From NCBI GenBank assembly GCA_017503805.1, contig JAFVSJ010000013.1, positions 62,001 to 126,000 of the forward strand: a DNA stretch of 64,000 bases, in the 5' to 3' direction. The notes beneath the pieces are model-generated. The model was not told the DNA's origin. It searched no databases and worked only from the letters and a program-made list of their open reading frames with translations. The DNA comes from Tidjanibacter sp. (lineage in GTDB: Bacteria > Bacteroidota > Bacteroidia > Bacteroidales > Rikenellaceae). Position numbers and translations under genes: made by a program. This document shows positions 43,723-51,597 of this stretch, piece after piece. Each line of letters opens with the position of its first letter. Positions within the stretch are counted from its first letter, which is position 1.

Positions 43723-44316
43723 ATGAAGACGGTTTTCAAGTTCAGCAGTTCAAAAGTGTCACAGATACCCGACCACGGCAAACCCGAGTTTGCCTTCATC
43801 GGTCGCAGTAATGTCGGCAAGTCGTCGCTTATCAATATGCTTTCAGAGAGTAAGTTGGCCAAGGTGTCGGCCACGCCGGGTAAGACCAAACTTATTAACC
43901 ATTTTCTTGTGGATGAGAAGTGGTGGTTGGTGGATTTGCCGGGCTACGGCTATGCGCGCACCTCGCAAACCACTCGCAAGGAGTTTTCGACTCTGATTAC
44001 CGATTACGTGACCAAAGCCAAAGGGCTACACTTCCTATTTGTGCTGGTAGATAGTCGACACGAGCCGCTCAAGATAGACCTCGACTTTATGCAACTCCTC
44101 GGTCGTGAGGGAGTTCCTTTTGGTGTGGTTTTCACCAAGACCGATAAGCAGAGCCAACGACTGACAAATAAGAATATCGACATCTACCGCCAGACGTTGC
44201 TGCAATGGTGGGAGGAGCTGCCGCCAATGTTTGTGACCTCCTCGGAGAAACGCCAAGGTAGGGATGAAATCATTGGTTTCGTGGAGCAATGCCTGATAAA
44301 TATTGAGCCAAAGTAG
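43723..44316 (+). CDS. engB: Ribosome biogenesis GTP-binding protein EngB/YsxC
   Basis: GTPase of 197 residues involved in 50S assembly. G1 GRSNVGKSS near residues 27-35; G2 TPGKTK; G3 DLPGYGYA; G4 TKTDK. Family length and order are normal. Fourth ribosome-linked GTPase in the window with der, lepA and typA. Confidence 0.96.
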   Translation: MKTVFKFSSSKVSQIPDHGKPEFAFIGRSNVGKSSLINMLSESKLAKVSATPGKTKLINHFLVDEKWWLVDLPGYGYARTSQTTRKEFSTLITDYVTKAKGLHFLFVLVDSRHEPLKIDLDFMQLLGREGVPFGVVFTKTDKQSQRLTNKNIDIYRQTLLQWWEELPPMFVTSSEKRQGRDEIIGFVEQCLINIEPK

Positions 44317-44401
44317 TGCCGTAGAGTTGGGAAATGTAGGATAAAAATCTGCTTAGATTTCACTATTGTTCGGTAAATGTTGAAAAATTGGTGGGTTATA
44401 A

Positions 44402-44432
44402 TTGTTTTTTCCGCTTTTGGGACTTATCTTTG
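44402..44432 (+). promoter_or_regulatory. Promoter of prs
   Basis: TTG (44402-44404), 20-base spacer, then TATCTTTG (44425-44432), 36 bases before the ATG. One of the best consensus matches in the window. Confidence 0.7.
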
Positions 44433-44468
44433 CAGTCACTATAGAATCATACCAAATCCTAACACATA

Positions 44469-45419
44469 ATGGCTATTCACAAACTTAAAATCTTTGCTTG
44501 TCGCGGCTCCGAGGCTGTGGCTGCGAGGATTGCCAAGAGCTACGGAGTGGAGCTTGGCGATCTGACTGTAAGTCAGTTCAGCGATGGCGAGTTTCAGCCC
44601 GCTTTCAATGAGAGCATCCGCGGATGCACCGTTTTCATCGTTCAATCCACCCCTCCTCCCGCAGAGAATCTGATGGAGCTTTTGCTCACCATCGATGCTG
44701 CTCGTAGGGCTTCGGCTCATATGGTTGTGGCCGTTATTCCCTATTTTGGTTGGGCTCGTCAGGACCGTAAGGACCGTCCTCGTGTACCCATCGGTGCCAA
44801 ACTCGTTGCCAACCTTCTTACCTCGGCCGGTTGCGACCGCGTGATTACCATCGACCTCCACGCCGACCAGATTCAGGGCTTCTTCGATATCCCCGTAGAC
44901 CACGTTTACGCTTCGAAGGTCTTTGTCCCCTATATCAAGAATATGAAACTCGACAACCTCTCGGTTGCAACTCCCGATATCGGCGGTGCCAAACGTGCCA
45001 ATAGCTACGCCTCCTACCTCGAGGCTCCTCTGGTTATCTGCCACAAACACCGCGAGAGGCCCAATGTTGTGGGTACTATGACTGCTATCGGTGAGGTTAA
45101 AGGCCGCGATATCATCATCTTCGACGATATGGTTGACACTGCAGGTACTCTGACCAAGGCTGCCGATATGTTTATGAATATGGGCGCAGCAAGCGTTAGG
45201 GCTGTCATCACTCACCCCGTCTTGAGCGGCCCCGCTTATGAGCGTATTGCAGAGAGTAAGTTGGCAGAGATTATCGTCACCGATACTCTTCCCTTGCGTG
45301 CCGATAAGGACACCTCGAAATTCACTGTGCTGAGCGTTGCAGATATGCTCGCCGATGTTATCGAGCGCGTTCACAACTACCGCGAGATCTCGTCGCAGTT
45401 CATTTTCGGCAAGAAGTAA
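44469..45419 (+). CDS. prs: Ribose-phosphate pyrophosphokinase
   Basis: Makes PRPP from ribose 5-phosphate and ATP, 316 residues. Features: FSDGEFQPAFNESIRG near the start, the ATP-loop region around IPYFGWARQDRKDRPR, metal-binding ITIDLHADQIQGFF, and the PRPP-binding loop DIIIFDDMVDTAGTL. Complete. Monocistronic with its own promoter and terminator. Confidence 0.96.
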   Translation: MAIHKLKIFACRGSEAVAARIAKSYGVELGDLTVSQFSDGEFQPAFNESIRGCTVFIVQSTPPPAENLMELLLTIDAARRASAHMVVAVIPYFGWARQDRKDRPRVPIGAKLVANLLTSAGCDRVITIDLHADQIQGFFDIPVDHVYASKVFVPYIKNMKLDNLSVATPDIGGAKRANSYASYLEAPLVICHKHRERPNVVGTMTAIGEVKGRDIIIFDDMVDTAGTLTKAADMFMNMGAASVRAVITHPVLSGPAYERIAESKLAEIIVTDTLPLRADKDTSKFTVLSVADMLADVIERVHNYREISSQFIFGKK

Positions 45420-45441
45420 TCTACAAAGAGAATAGAATCTT

Positions 45442-45496
45442 AACCCCTCTCTCACCTCTGCGGAATTGTACTGCGGTTGAGAGAGGGGTTGTTTTT
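45442..45496 (+). terminator. Intrinsic terminator after prs
   Basis: AACCCCTCTCTCA (45442-45454) pairs perfectly with TGAGAGAGGGGTT (45478-45490), followed by GTTTTT. Confidence 0.85.
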
Positions 45497-45509
45497 ACCG
45501 AGAGTATAG

Positions 45510-45537
45510 GCGAGCCACACAGAGGGGCTCGCTTTTT
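45510..45537 (+). terminator. Second, tandem terminator after prs
   Basis: GCGAGCC (45510-45516) pairs with GGCTCGC (45526-45532), followed by T5, just 20 bases after the first hairpin. Confidence 0.75.
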
Positions 45538-45539
45538 GT

Positions 45540-45569
45540 TTGCGGTATCAATTCTTTTGTCTATTTTTG
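45540..45569 (+). promoter_or_regulatory. Promoter abutting the Stealth gene start
   Basis: TTG (45540-45542), 19-base spacer, then TATTTTTG (45562-45569). The ATG is at 45574, so a start about 7 bases after the box would yield a leaderless message. Confidence 0.55.
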
Positions 45570-45573
45570 TATT

Positions 45574-46536
45574 ATGGAAAGAATCGATTTGGTCTATTTG
45601 TGGGTAGATGGCAATGATGCCAAGTGGCTCGAGGCTAAGCAGAAGGCACAGATTGAGTGCGGCTTTGCACTCGATAGGCAGGCTACAGCCAAGGGGCGAT
45701 TTGTCGACAATCAGGAGTTGCGCTACTCGCTCCGCTCGGTGGAAAAATATGCGCCGTGGATTGGCACTATTTTCATAGTCACGGCCGACCAATGCCCTGT
45801 TTGGCTCAATAGAGAGCACCCCAAAGTGCGACTCATCTCGCATAGAGATATTCTTCCGGCCGACTATCTGCCTACCTTCAACTCGAGTGCCATTGAGATG
45901 GCCCTGACGAGGATTGATGGTTTGTCTGAAAGATTTCTGTTTGCCAACGACGATATGTTTCTGCGCAAACCCGTCGGCCCCGAATTTTTCTTCAATGCCG
46001 AAGGGATGCCTATCGCCCGATTCGCACGCCATATTTCGACCAAACAAAGTCTCTATCTGGGTAAGGTGCGACGTGCGCAGAGCCTTGTCGCAGAGCGCTT
46101 TGGCGGTAAGTATGAGCGCCAACCCCACCACAATTTCGATGCCTATCTCAAGAGTGATGTGGAGGCTTGCCTGGAGTCTTTTGCGGAGGAGGCCGAGGCT
46201 ACACGCAGCCACCGTTTCCGCAAGGCAGAGGAGTTTCACCGCAGTGCGTGGCTCTACTATGCACTCTCGCAGGGTAGGGCAGAGGAGAGAGTTGTGAGCC
46301 GCTATGGGGCAGCCAAGTCGTTCGGCGAGAAGTTGGGGTGTTGGTTGCGAGGTCAATATTGTACCGACTCGGCAGAGGTGGGACTCCATCGAGGCCGACT
46401 CCATCGTAGGCTCGAACACTACAATCCACGCCTTTTCTGTCTCAACGATACCGAGCGCACTACCGATACCGAACGAGAGGAGATGGTAGCTCTGCTCGAG
46501 AAACTCTATCCCGAGAAAAGCGGTTTTGAACTGTAG
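45574..46536 (+). CDS. Stealth-family sugar-phosphate transferase
   Basis: Protein of 320 residues. The Stealth conserved regions are visible: CR1 IDLVYLWVDGND (4-15), CR2 DNQELRYSLRSVEKYAPWI with LPTFNSSAIEM and FLFANDDMF, then QPHHNFDAYLK and a His/Arg-rich tail. Stealth enzymes transfer hexose-1-phosphates from nucleotide sugars to build phosphate-linked capsules or exopolysaccharides. No capsule locus surrounds it; it sits between prs and radA. A nearly leaderless start is suggested by the promoter. Confidence 0.88.
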   Translation: MERIDLVYLWVDGNDAKWLEAKQKAQIECGFALDRQATAKGRFVDNQELRYSLRSVEKYAPWIGTIFIVTADQCPVWLNREHPKVRLISHRDILPADYLPTFNSSAIEMALTRIDGLSERFLFANDDMFLRKPVGPEFFFNAEGMPIARFARHISTKQSLYLGKVRRAQSLVAERFGGKYERQPHHNFDAYLKSDVEACLESFAEEAEATRSHRFRKAEEFHRSAWLYYALSQGRAEERVVSRYGAAKSFGEKLGCWLRGQYCTDSAEVGLHRGRLHRRLEHYNPRLFCLNDTERTTDTEREEMVALLEKLYPEKSGFEL

Positions 46537-46572
46537 ACTAATATAATTGGACAACAAAATATATGTAAAGAT

Positions 46573-47928
46573 ATGGCAAAGGTCAAAAAAGCCTATTATT
46601 GCAAAGAGTGTGGCAACGAGGCCCCCAAATGGTTCGGACAGTGCCCTGCGTGTGGCACGTGGGGTAGTTGCTCGGAGGAGGTCATTGCTCGTGCTGCCGA
46701 GAGCGGGTCGTTGCGACGCAGCTCCGATAATCGCCCGCAGAGGGTGGCGGATATAGCCGATGCAGACCATAAGCGCATTACGCTTTCCAGCTCTGAGGTC
46801 AATCGAGTGCTCGGAGGAGGTTTGGTGCGCGGCTCTATGGTGTTGCTTGGCGGTGAGCCGGGCATAGGCAAGTCTACCTTGAGCCTTCAGGTTGCTTTGG
46901 CTACCGACGGGATTAAAACCCTCTATGTCAGTGGTGAGGAATCGGCTTCACAGATTAAGATGAGGGCTGCACGACTTGGTACGGTGAGTGACGAGTGCTA
47001 TATCTACTCCGAAACACTGCTGGAGAATATCCTGAGCTACGTCGATGAGATGAAACCCGACTTGGTGGTGATAGACTCTATCCAGACTATCTATAGCGAT
47101 GCCATCGAATCTTCGGCGGGCAGCGTCTCGCAGATTAGGGAGTGTGCAACCCGCCTGCTCAAGATGGCCAAGGAGAGCGGTATTTCGGTCATCGTCATCG
47201 GCCATATTACCAAAGATGGAGCTATAGCGGGCCCTAAGATTTTGGAACATATCGTAGATGTGGTCATCTCCTTTGAGGGCGACAATAATAACGTATATCG
47301 ACTCCTGCGAGGTATCAAAAACCGATTTGGAGCCACTTTTGAGATCGGCATTTTCGAGATGCGCGAGGAGGGACTTGTGGAGGTCGCCAATCCGACAGAG
47401 ATTCTCATCAGCCACCCCGAGGAGCCGTTGAGTGGTGTGAGTGTGGGAGCGGCTGTGGATGGCGTAAGGCCATACTTGATTGAGGTGCAGGCACTTGTCA
47501 GCAATGCTGCCTATGGTACTCCTCAACGTTCGGCTACGGGCTACGATAGTCGCCGACTCAATATGTTGCTTGCGGTATTGGAGAAACGTGTCGGGATGAA
47601 GATGTTCCAGAAGGATGTCTTTCTCAACTTTGCAGGAGGCTTCAAGGTGCAGGATACGGGCTTGGATTTGGCCGTTGTGGGCGCAGTTATATCTTCTTAT
47701 TTCGATAGGGCGCTCGACGAAGGAATCTGCCTTGCGGGTGAGATTGGTCTGTCGGGCGAGGTGCGACCTGCTCCGAGGACCGAACAGCGTGTGGCCGAAG
47801 CCGCCCGACACGGCTTCCGTAAGGTGATTGTTAGTGGCTATCTTGCCGGGCGAGGAATGCGAGTTCCCGAGGGTGTGGAGGTCATATATATCAATACCAT
47901 TACCGAGCTACCCAAGGCAATGTTCTAA
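46573..47928 (+). CDS. radA: DNA repair protein RadA/Sms
   Basis: RecA-like recombination helicase of 451 residues that helps process branched DNA. N-terminal zinc ribbon with Cys10, Cys13, Cys24 and Cys27; Walker A GGEPGIGKST (93-102); the RadA KNRFG motif; and a C-terminal Lon-like domain (GGFKVQDTGLDLAVVGAVIS). Complete. It follows the Stealth gene by 36 bases. Confidence 0.96.
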   Translation: MAKVKKAYYCKECGNEAPKWFGQCPACGTWGSCSEEVIARAAESGSLRRSSDNRPQRVADIADADHKRITLSSSEVNRVLGGGLVRGSMVLLGGEPGIGKSTLSLQVALATDGIKTLYVSGEESASQIKMRAARLGTVSDECYIYSETLLENILSYVDEMKPDLVVIDSIQTIYSDAIESSAGSVSQIRECATRLLKMAKESGISVIVIGHITKDGAIAGPKILEHIVDVVISFEGDNNNVYRLLRGIKNRFGATFEIGIFEMREEGLVEVANPTEILISHPEEPLSGVSVGAAVDGVRPYLIEVQALVSNAAYGTPQRSATGYDSRRLNMLLAVLEKRVGMKMFQKDVFLNFAGGFKVQDTGLDLAVVGAVISSYFDRALDEGICLAGEIGLSGEVRPAPRTEQRVAEAARHGFRKVIVSGYLAGRGMRVPEGVEVIYINTITELPKAMF

Positions 47929-47990
47929 TCACTTCGGCCATAACTACGTTATGGAGTGAGGAAAATGTTGAAAAAATGTTGGGAGAATTA

Positions 47991-48022
47991 TTGCAAAAGA
48001 TTTCAAGAAATACATATATTTG
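47991..48022 (+). promoter_or_regulatory. Promoter of the TonB-receptor operon or a leader RNA
   Basis: TTG (47991-47993), 21-base spacer, then TATATTTG (48015-48022). The TonB-receptor ATG is 251 bases downstream, so the transcript has a long leader. Confidence 0.6.
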
Positions 48023-48149
48023 CGGTGCCCAATGAGGGTGAATGGATAAGAAAAGATAGAATGATGATTCAAGGTGTTGATATACAACAATATGCAGCCG
48101 TAGATTGGTGCAGTTTGATGTTGTCGACAATGATAGTTTGATAAACAGA

Positions 48150-48185
48150 GAGGCGTGTCCTGTAGAGGGTGCACCTCCCTTTTTT
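48150..48185 (+). terminator. Terminator-like hairpin in the TonB-receptor leader
   Basis: GAGGCGTGTCC (48150-48160) pairs with GGGTGCACCTC (48167-48177), with one mismatch and several G-U pairs, followed by CCTTTTTT. Between promoter and start it could attenuate the operon or end a small RNA of about 155 nt. The rest of 47929-48273 shows no credible gene. Confidence 0.45.
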
Positions 48186-48273
48186 GTTGATAGAGAGGCA
48201 AAAGTAAACAAAACCATATTTTTTTAATTTACAATTCACTTTTATCAATTCACACAAACTAAAAACAAACAGT

Positions 48274-51200
48274 ATGAAGAAATTCTACACATTGGTCGTT
48301 TCGTTGTTTGTGGCTTTGAGCGCAATGGCTCAGGTTACAACTTCGAGTATGAACGGTTTGGTGACCGATCAGAACGGTGAGGCTATCGTTGGTGCTACCA
48401 TCGAGGCTCTTCACACCCCTTCTGGTACTACGTATGTGGCTATTGCCAATGCAAGCGGTCGCTTCAACATCAATGGTATGCGTATCGGTGGTCCCTACAC
48501 CGTTACTATCAGCTACATGGGCAACATCCAGCAGCTGGAGGACATTTACCTCAAACTCGGTGAGCCCGGTGAGGTAAACGCAACTGTGGCACAGGGCCAG
48601 GAGATCGAGACCATCTCGATTGTAGGTCAGAACACCTTTGTTGCAAGCAAAACCGGTGCTGCTGACAACTTCTCGCTTGAGGTAGTTGAGCAGATGCCTA
48701 CCATCAACCGTAGCGTTTACGACATCGTGAAACTCACCCCTCAGGCTTCGGTGAACAAAAACGGTGGTATGTCGTTCGCAGGTTCCAACAACCGTTACAA
48801 CAGCTTCCAGATCGACGGTGCTGTGGCTAACGATACCTTTGGTCTTTCGGCAGACGGTACCAACGGTGCACAGGCCGGCGGTAACCCCGTTTCGCTCGAT
48901 GCTATCGAGGAGATTCAGGTAGTAGTTGCTCCTTTCGACGTACGTCAGTCGGGCTTTACCGGTGGTGCTATCAATGCCATCACCAAGTCGGGTACCAACA
49001 AGATTAAAGGTACCTTCTCGACCTACTACAACAACCAGGAGCTCATCGGTAAGTCCAACACCACCTATCTCGACAAAGTGGGTAAGACCGAGCGTCTGAA
49101 ATATGACCAGCAGTATCAGGAGACCTACTCCTTCACCGTTGGTGGCCCCATCATCAAAAACAAACTCTTCTTGTTCGTATCGGGTGAGTACTTCGGCAAA
49201 TCGTATCCCAACGTTTACAGCCCCGACAATGACTCCTACCTCAACGACAACCAGAAGCTCAAAAGTCCTGTTACCGTAGGCGATCAGACCTATGAGTACT
49301 TGACTCCCGAGCTTGCTGATGCTATGATTGAGCACTATAAGAATACCTACGGTGCTGCTATCGACAACTTCAGCGAGAGCTACGATCCCCATCAGGTGAA
49401 CAGCCGTTCGCTCAACGCTTTGGCTCGTTTGGACTGGAACATCAACGATCACAACAAACTTATGTTCCGTTACCAGTTCGCCGACTCCTACTCGGATAAA
49501 TACTCGTCGGGTTACTACACCTACTACTTCAACAACTCCGGTTACAAGATGAATAACCGTACCAACACTTTGGTACTCGAGCTCAACTCGCGCATCTCGG
49601 AGAACGTATCGAACGAGTTCCGTGCTACCAGTGTATTCGTACGCGATAGGCGTGATATCCCCTACAAGGGTGCCAATATGTACATCAAGGACAATATCAC
49701 CATTGACCTCGGTACTGAGTACTCGTCGGGTGCTAACGGTATGAACTCCGACAACTACACCATCTCGGACAACTTGTCGATCTACCTCGGTGACCACAAT
49801 ATCACCATCGGTACTCACAACGAGATCTTCAAGTTCTCCAACATCTTCCTCCAGTATGCTTATGGTGGCTACACCTACAACTCGGTTGCTGACTTCTTCG
49901 CCAACAATCCCACCCAGTTCAACTATAAGTATGCAGATCCCAACCTGACCGGTGGTGAGAGCGTATGGGCAGCTACCACTTGGGCAGCACAGTTTGGTCT
50001 CTACGCACAGGATGAGTGGAAACCCAACCGCGATCTGACTGTTACCTATGGTATCCGTGCAGATATGCCTATGCTTCTGAACAATCCTACCGCCAACGAC
50101 GACTTCAATACCAGCAAATATGCTACCGAGAACAACGAGTATGTAGGTACTACTCCTAAGGCTCAGATTCTCTGGTCGCCCCGTGTAGGTTTCCGCTACT
50201 GGATGGACGACGATCACACCTTCCTCGTACGTGGTGGTGCAGGTCTCTTCACCGGTCGTGTACCCTTCGTATGGATCTCGAACGCATACAACAACACCGG
50301 TATGGAGTCGAAATCCATCACTGTCAACAATCCTCTCTCTATTGATGGCTTCCAGTTCACCAGCAATCCCTATGATATGGTTGCTAACGGCACTATCCAG
50401 GCAGCTGAATCGGGTGCTACTATCAACACCCTCAACGAGAACTTCAAATATCCCCAGGTATTCCGTGTGAACCTCGGTATGGATAAAGAACTCGAGGATG
50501 GTTGGAAAGTAACCTTCGACGCTCTCTTCTCGAAGACTCTCAACAACGTATTCTTCAAGAACCTTGCAATCACCAGCAATAGCAAAGTTTACGCAGTTAA
50601 CTCCAATGTTGACGCTACTGCTCCCTTCTACACTATCGACAGTGGTAACTACTACGCTATCGTAGCTCTTGGTAACACCAACCGTGGTTACACCTACTCG
50701 TTCAGCGGTAAACTCGAGAAATCGTTTGACTTCGGTCTGAACCTGATGGCTGCTTACACCTACGGTCACTCCTATTCGATCAACGACGGTACCTCGTCGG
50801 TAGCTTACTCCAACTGGAAGTACAACTACTCGATCGATACCAACTCGCCCGATGAGCTCTCCTACTCGCTCTTCGATCGTCCTCACAAATTCAACGCTAT
50901 GATCTCCTACAACACTCCTTACTACGCAAATGGCCGTATGAAGACCTCGTTTGCTCTTACCTATGAGATGCAGAGTGGTCAGCGTTACTGCTACACTATG
51001 AGCGAGGATGTGGACTTCAACGGTGATGGCCAGAAGGGTAACTCGTTGATGTATATCCCCACCGCCGAGGAGGTAGGTATGATGAACTGGGCAGATGGCG
51101 CAACCAGCGCAGTTGCATTTGAGAAATTCATCCGTGGCGACAAGTATCTTTCGAGCCACCGTGGTGAGTGGAGCGAGCGTTACGCAGGTATCCAGCCCTT

Positions 51201-51489
51201 CGACCACCAGCTCGATCTGCACGTAGCACAGGACTTCATCTACGACAAGAAAGAGGGCCGCAAAGTTCAGGTTACCTTCGACGTACTCAACTTTGCCAAC
51301 TTGCTCAACCCTGCTTGGGGTGCTTACTATAGCGGTACCTACAACCTGCAGGTACTCCGCGTGACCAATATCTCTGGTGACGCAGAGGGCAATATGACTC
51401 CTACCTACAAGTTCAACAACCCCAGCTTCACTCCCAGCGACTTCTCGTCGCGTTGGAGGTGCCAGCTTGGTCTGCGTGTAACCTTCTAA
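48274..51489 (+). CDS. Oar-like TonB-dependent outer-membrane receptor
   Basis: Outer-membrane transporter of 1071 residues. A signal peptide (MKKFYTLVVSLFVALSAMA) is followed by a carboxypeptidase-regulatory-like beta domain (about 22-110), a plug with NRYNSFQIDGAVANDTFG and DVRQSGFTGGAINAITKSGTN, and a large barrel ending LGLRVTF. The pattern fits the Oar family, more than SusC. Substrate unknown. The next gene encodes a large OB-repeat lipoprotein, a likely partner. Codon use is strongly biased to C-ending codons (AAC, TAC, ACC), suggesting high expression. Confidence 0.93.
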   Translation: MKKFYTLVVSLFVALSAMAQVTTSSMNGLVTDQNGEAIVGATIEALHTPSGTTYVAIANASGRFNINGMRIGGPYTVTISYMGNIQQLEDIYLKLGEPGEVNATVAQGQEIETISIVGQNTFVASKTGAADNFSLEVVEQMPTINRSVYDIVKLTPQASVNKNGGMSFAGSNNRYNSFQIDGAVANDTFGLSADGTNGAQAGGNPVSLDAIEEIQVVVAPFDVRQSGFTGGAINAITKSGTNKIKGTFSTYYNNQELIGKSNTTYLDKVGKTERLKYDQQYQETYSFTVGGPIIKNKLFLFVSGEYFGKSYPNVYSPDNDSYLNDNQKLKSPVTVGDQTYEYLTPELADAMIEHYKNTYGAAIDNFSESYDPHQVNSRSLNALARLDWNINDHNKLMFRYQFADSYSDKYSSGYYTYYFNNSGYKMNNRTNTLVLELNSRISENVSNEFRATSVFVRDRRDIPYKGANMYIKDNITIDLGTEYSSGANGMNSDNYTISDNLSIYLGDHNITIGTHNEIFKFSNIFLQYAYGGYTYNSVADFFANNPTQFNYKYADPNLTGGESVWAATTWAAQFGLYAQDEWKPNRDLTVTYGIRADMPMLLNNPTANDDFNTSKYATENNEYVGTTPKAQILWSPRVGFRYWMDDDHTFLVRGGAGLFTGRVPFVWISNAYNNTGMESKSITVNNPLSIDGFQFTSNPYDMVANGTIQAAESGATINTLNENFKYPQVFRVNLGMDKELEDGWKVTFDALFSKTLNNVFFKNLAITSNSKVYAVNSNVDATAPFYTIDSGNYYAIVALGNTNRGYTYSFSGKLEKSFDFGLNLMAAYTYGHSYSINDGTSSVAYSNWKYNYSIDTNSPDELSYSLFDRPHKFNAMISYNTPYYANGRMKTSFALTYEMQSGQRYCYTMSEDVDFNGDGQKGNSLMYIPTAEEVGMMNWADGATSAVAFEKFIRGDKYLSSHRGEWSERYAGIQPFDHQLDLHVAQDFIYDKKEGRKVQVTFDVLNFANLLNPAWGAYYSGTYNLQVLRVTNISGDAEGNMTPTYKFNNPSFTPSDFSSRWRCQLGLRVTF

Positions 51490-51510
51490 TAGGAGAAAAT
51501 GCTTCTAATG

Positions 51511-51548
51511 ATGGGGCTGCGGTGCCCACTGTGACAGTGTAGCCCCAT
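51511..51548 (+). other. Hairpin between the TonB receptor and lipoprotein genes
   Basis: ATGGGGCT (51511-51518) pairs with AGCCCCAT (51541-51548), with an inner CACTGT/ACAGTG stem. There is no T-run. It may protect the upstream message or reduce downstream expression, giving unequal levels of receptor and lipoprotein. Confidence 0.5.
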
Positions 51549-51597
51549 TGAATGAATATTACAAAGAGTATAAAACAGACAAAACGAATAAACTAAG

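Noticed and set aside
47956..48141. 61-codon ORF before the TonB receptor
   Set aside because: It spans the likely promoter and transcription start of the receptor operon and has no recognisable features.
48259..51222. A 987-codon open frame antisense to the TonB receptor gene
   Set aside because: Strong C-ending codon bias on the plus strand removes stops from the antisense frame; the translation lacks domain signatures, while the sense frame is a clear receptor.
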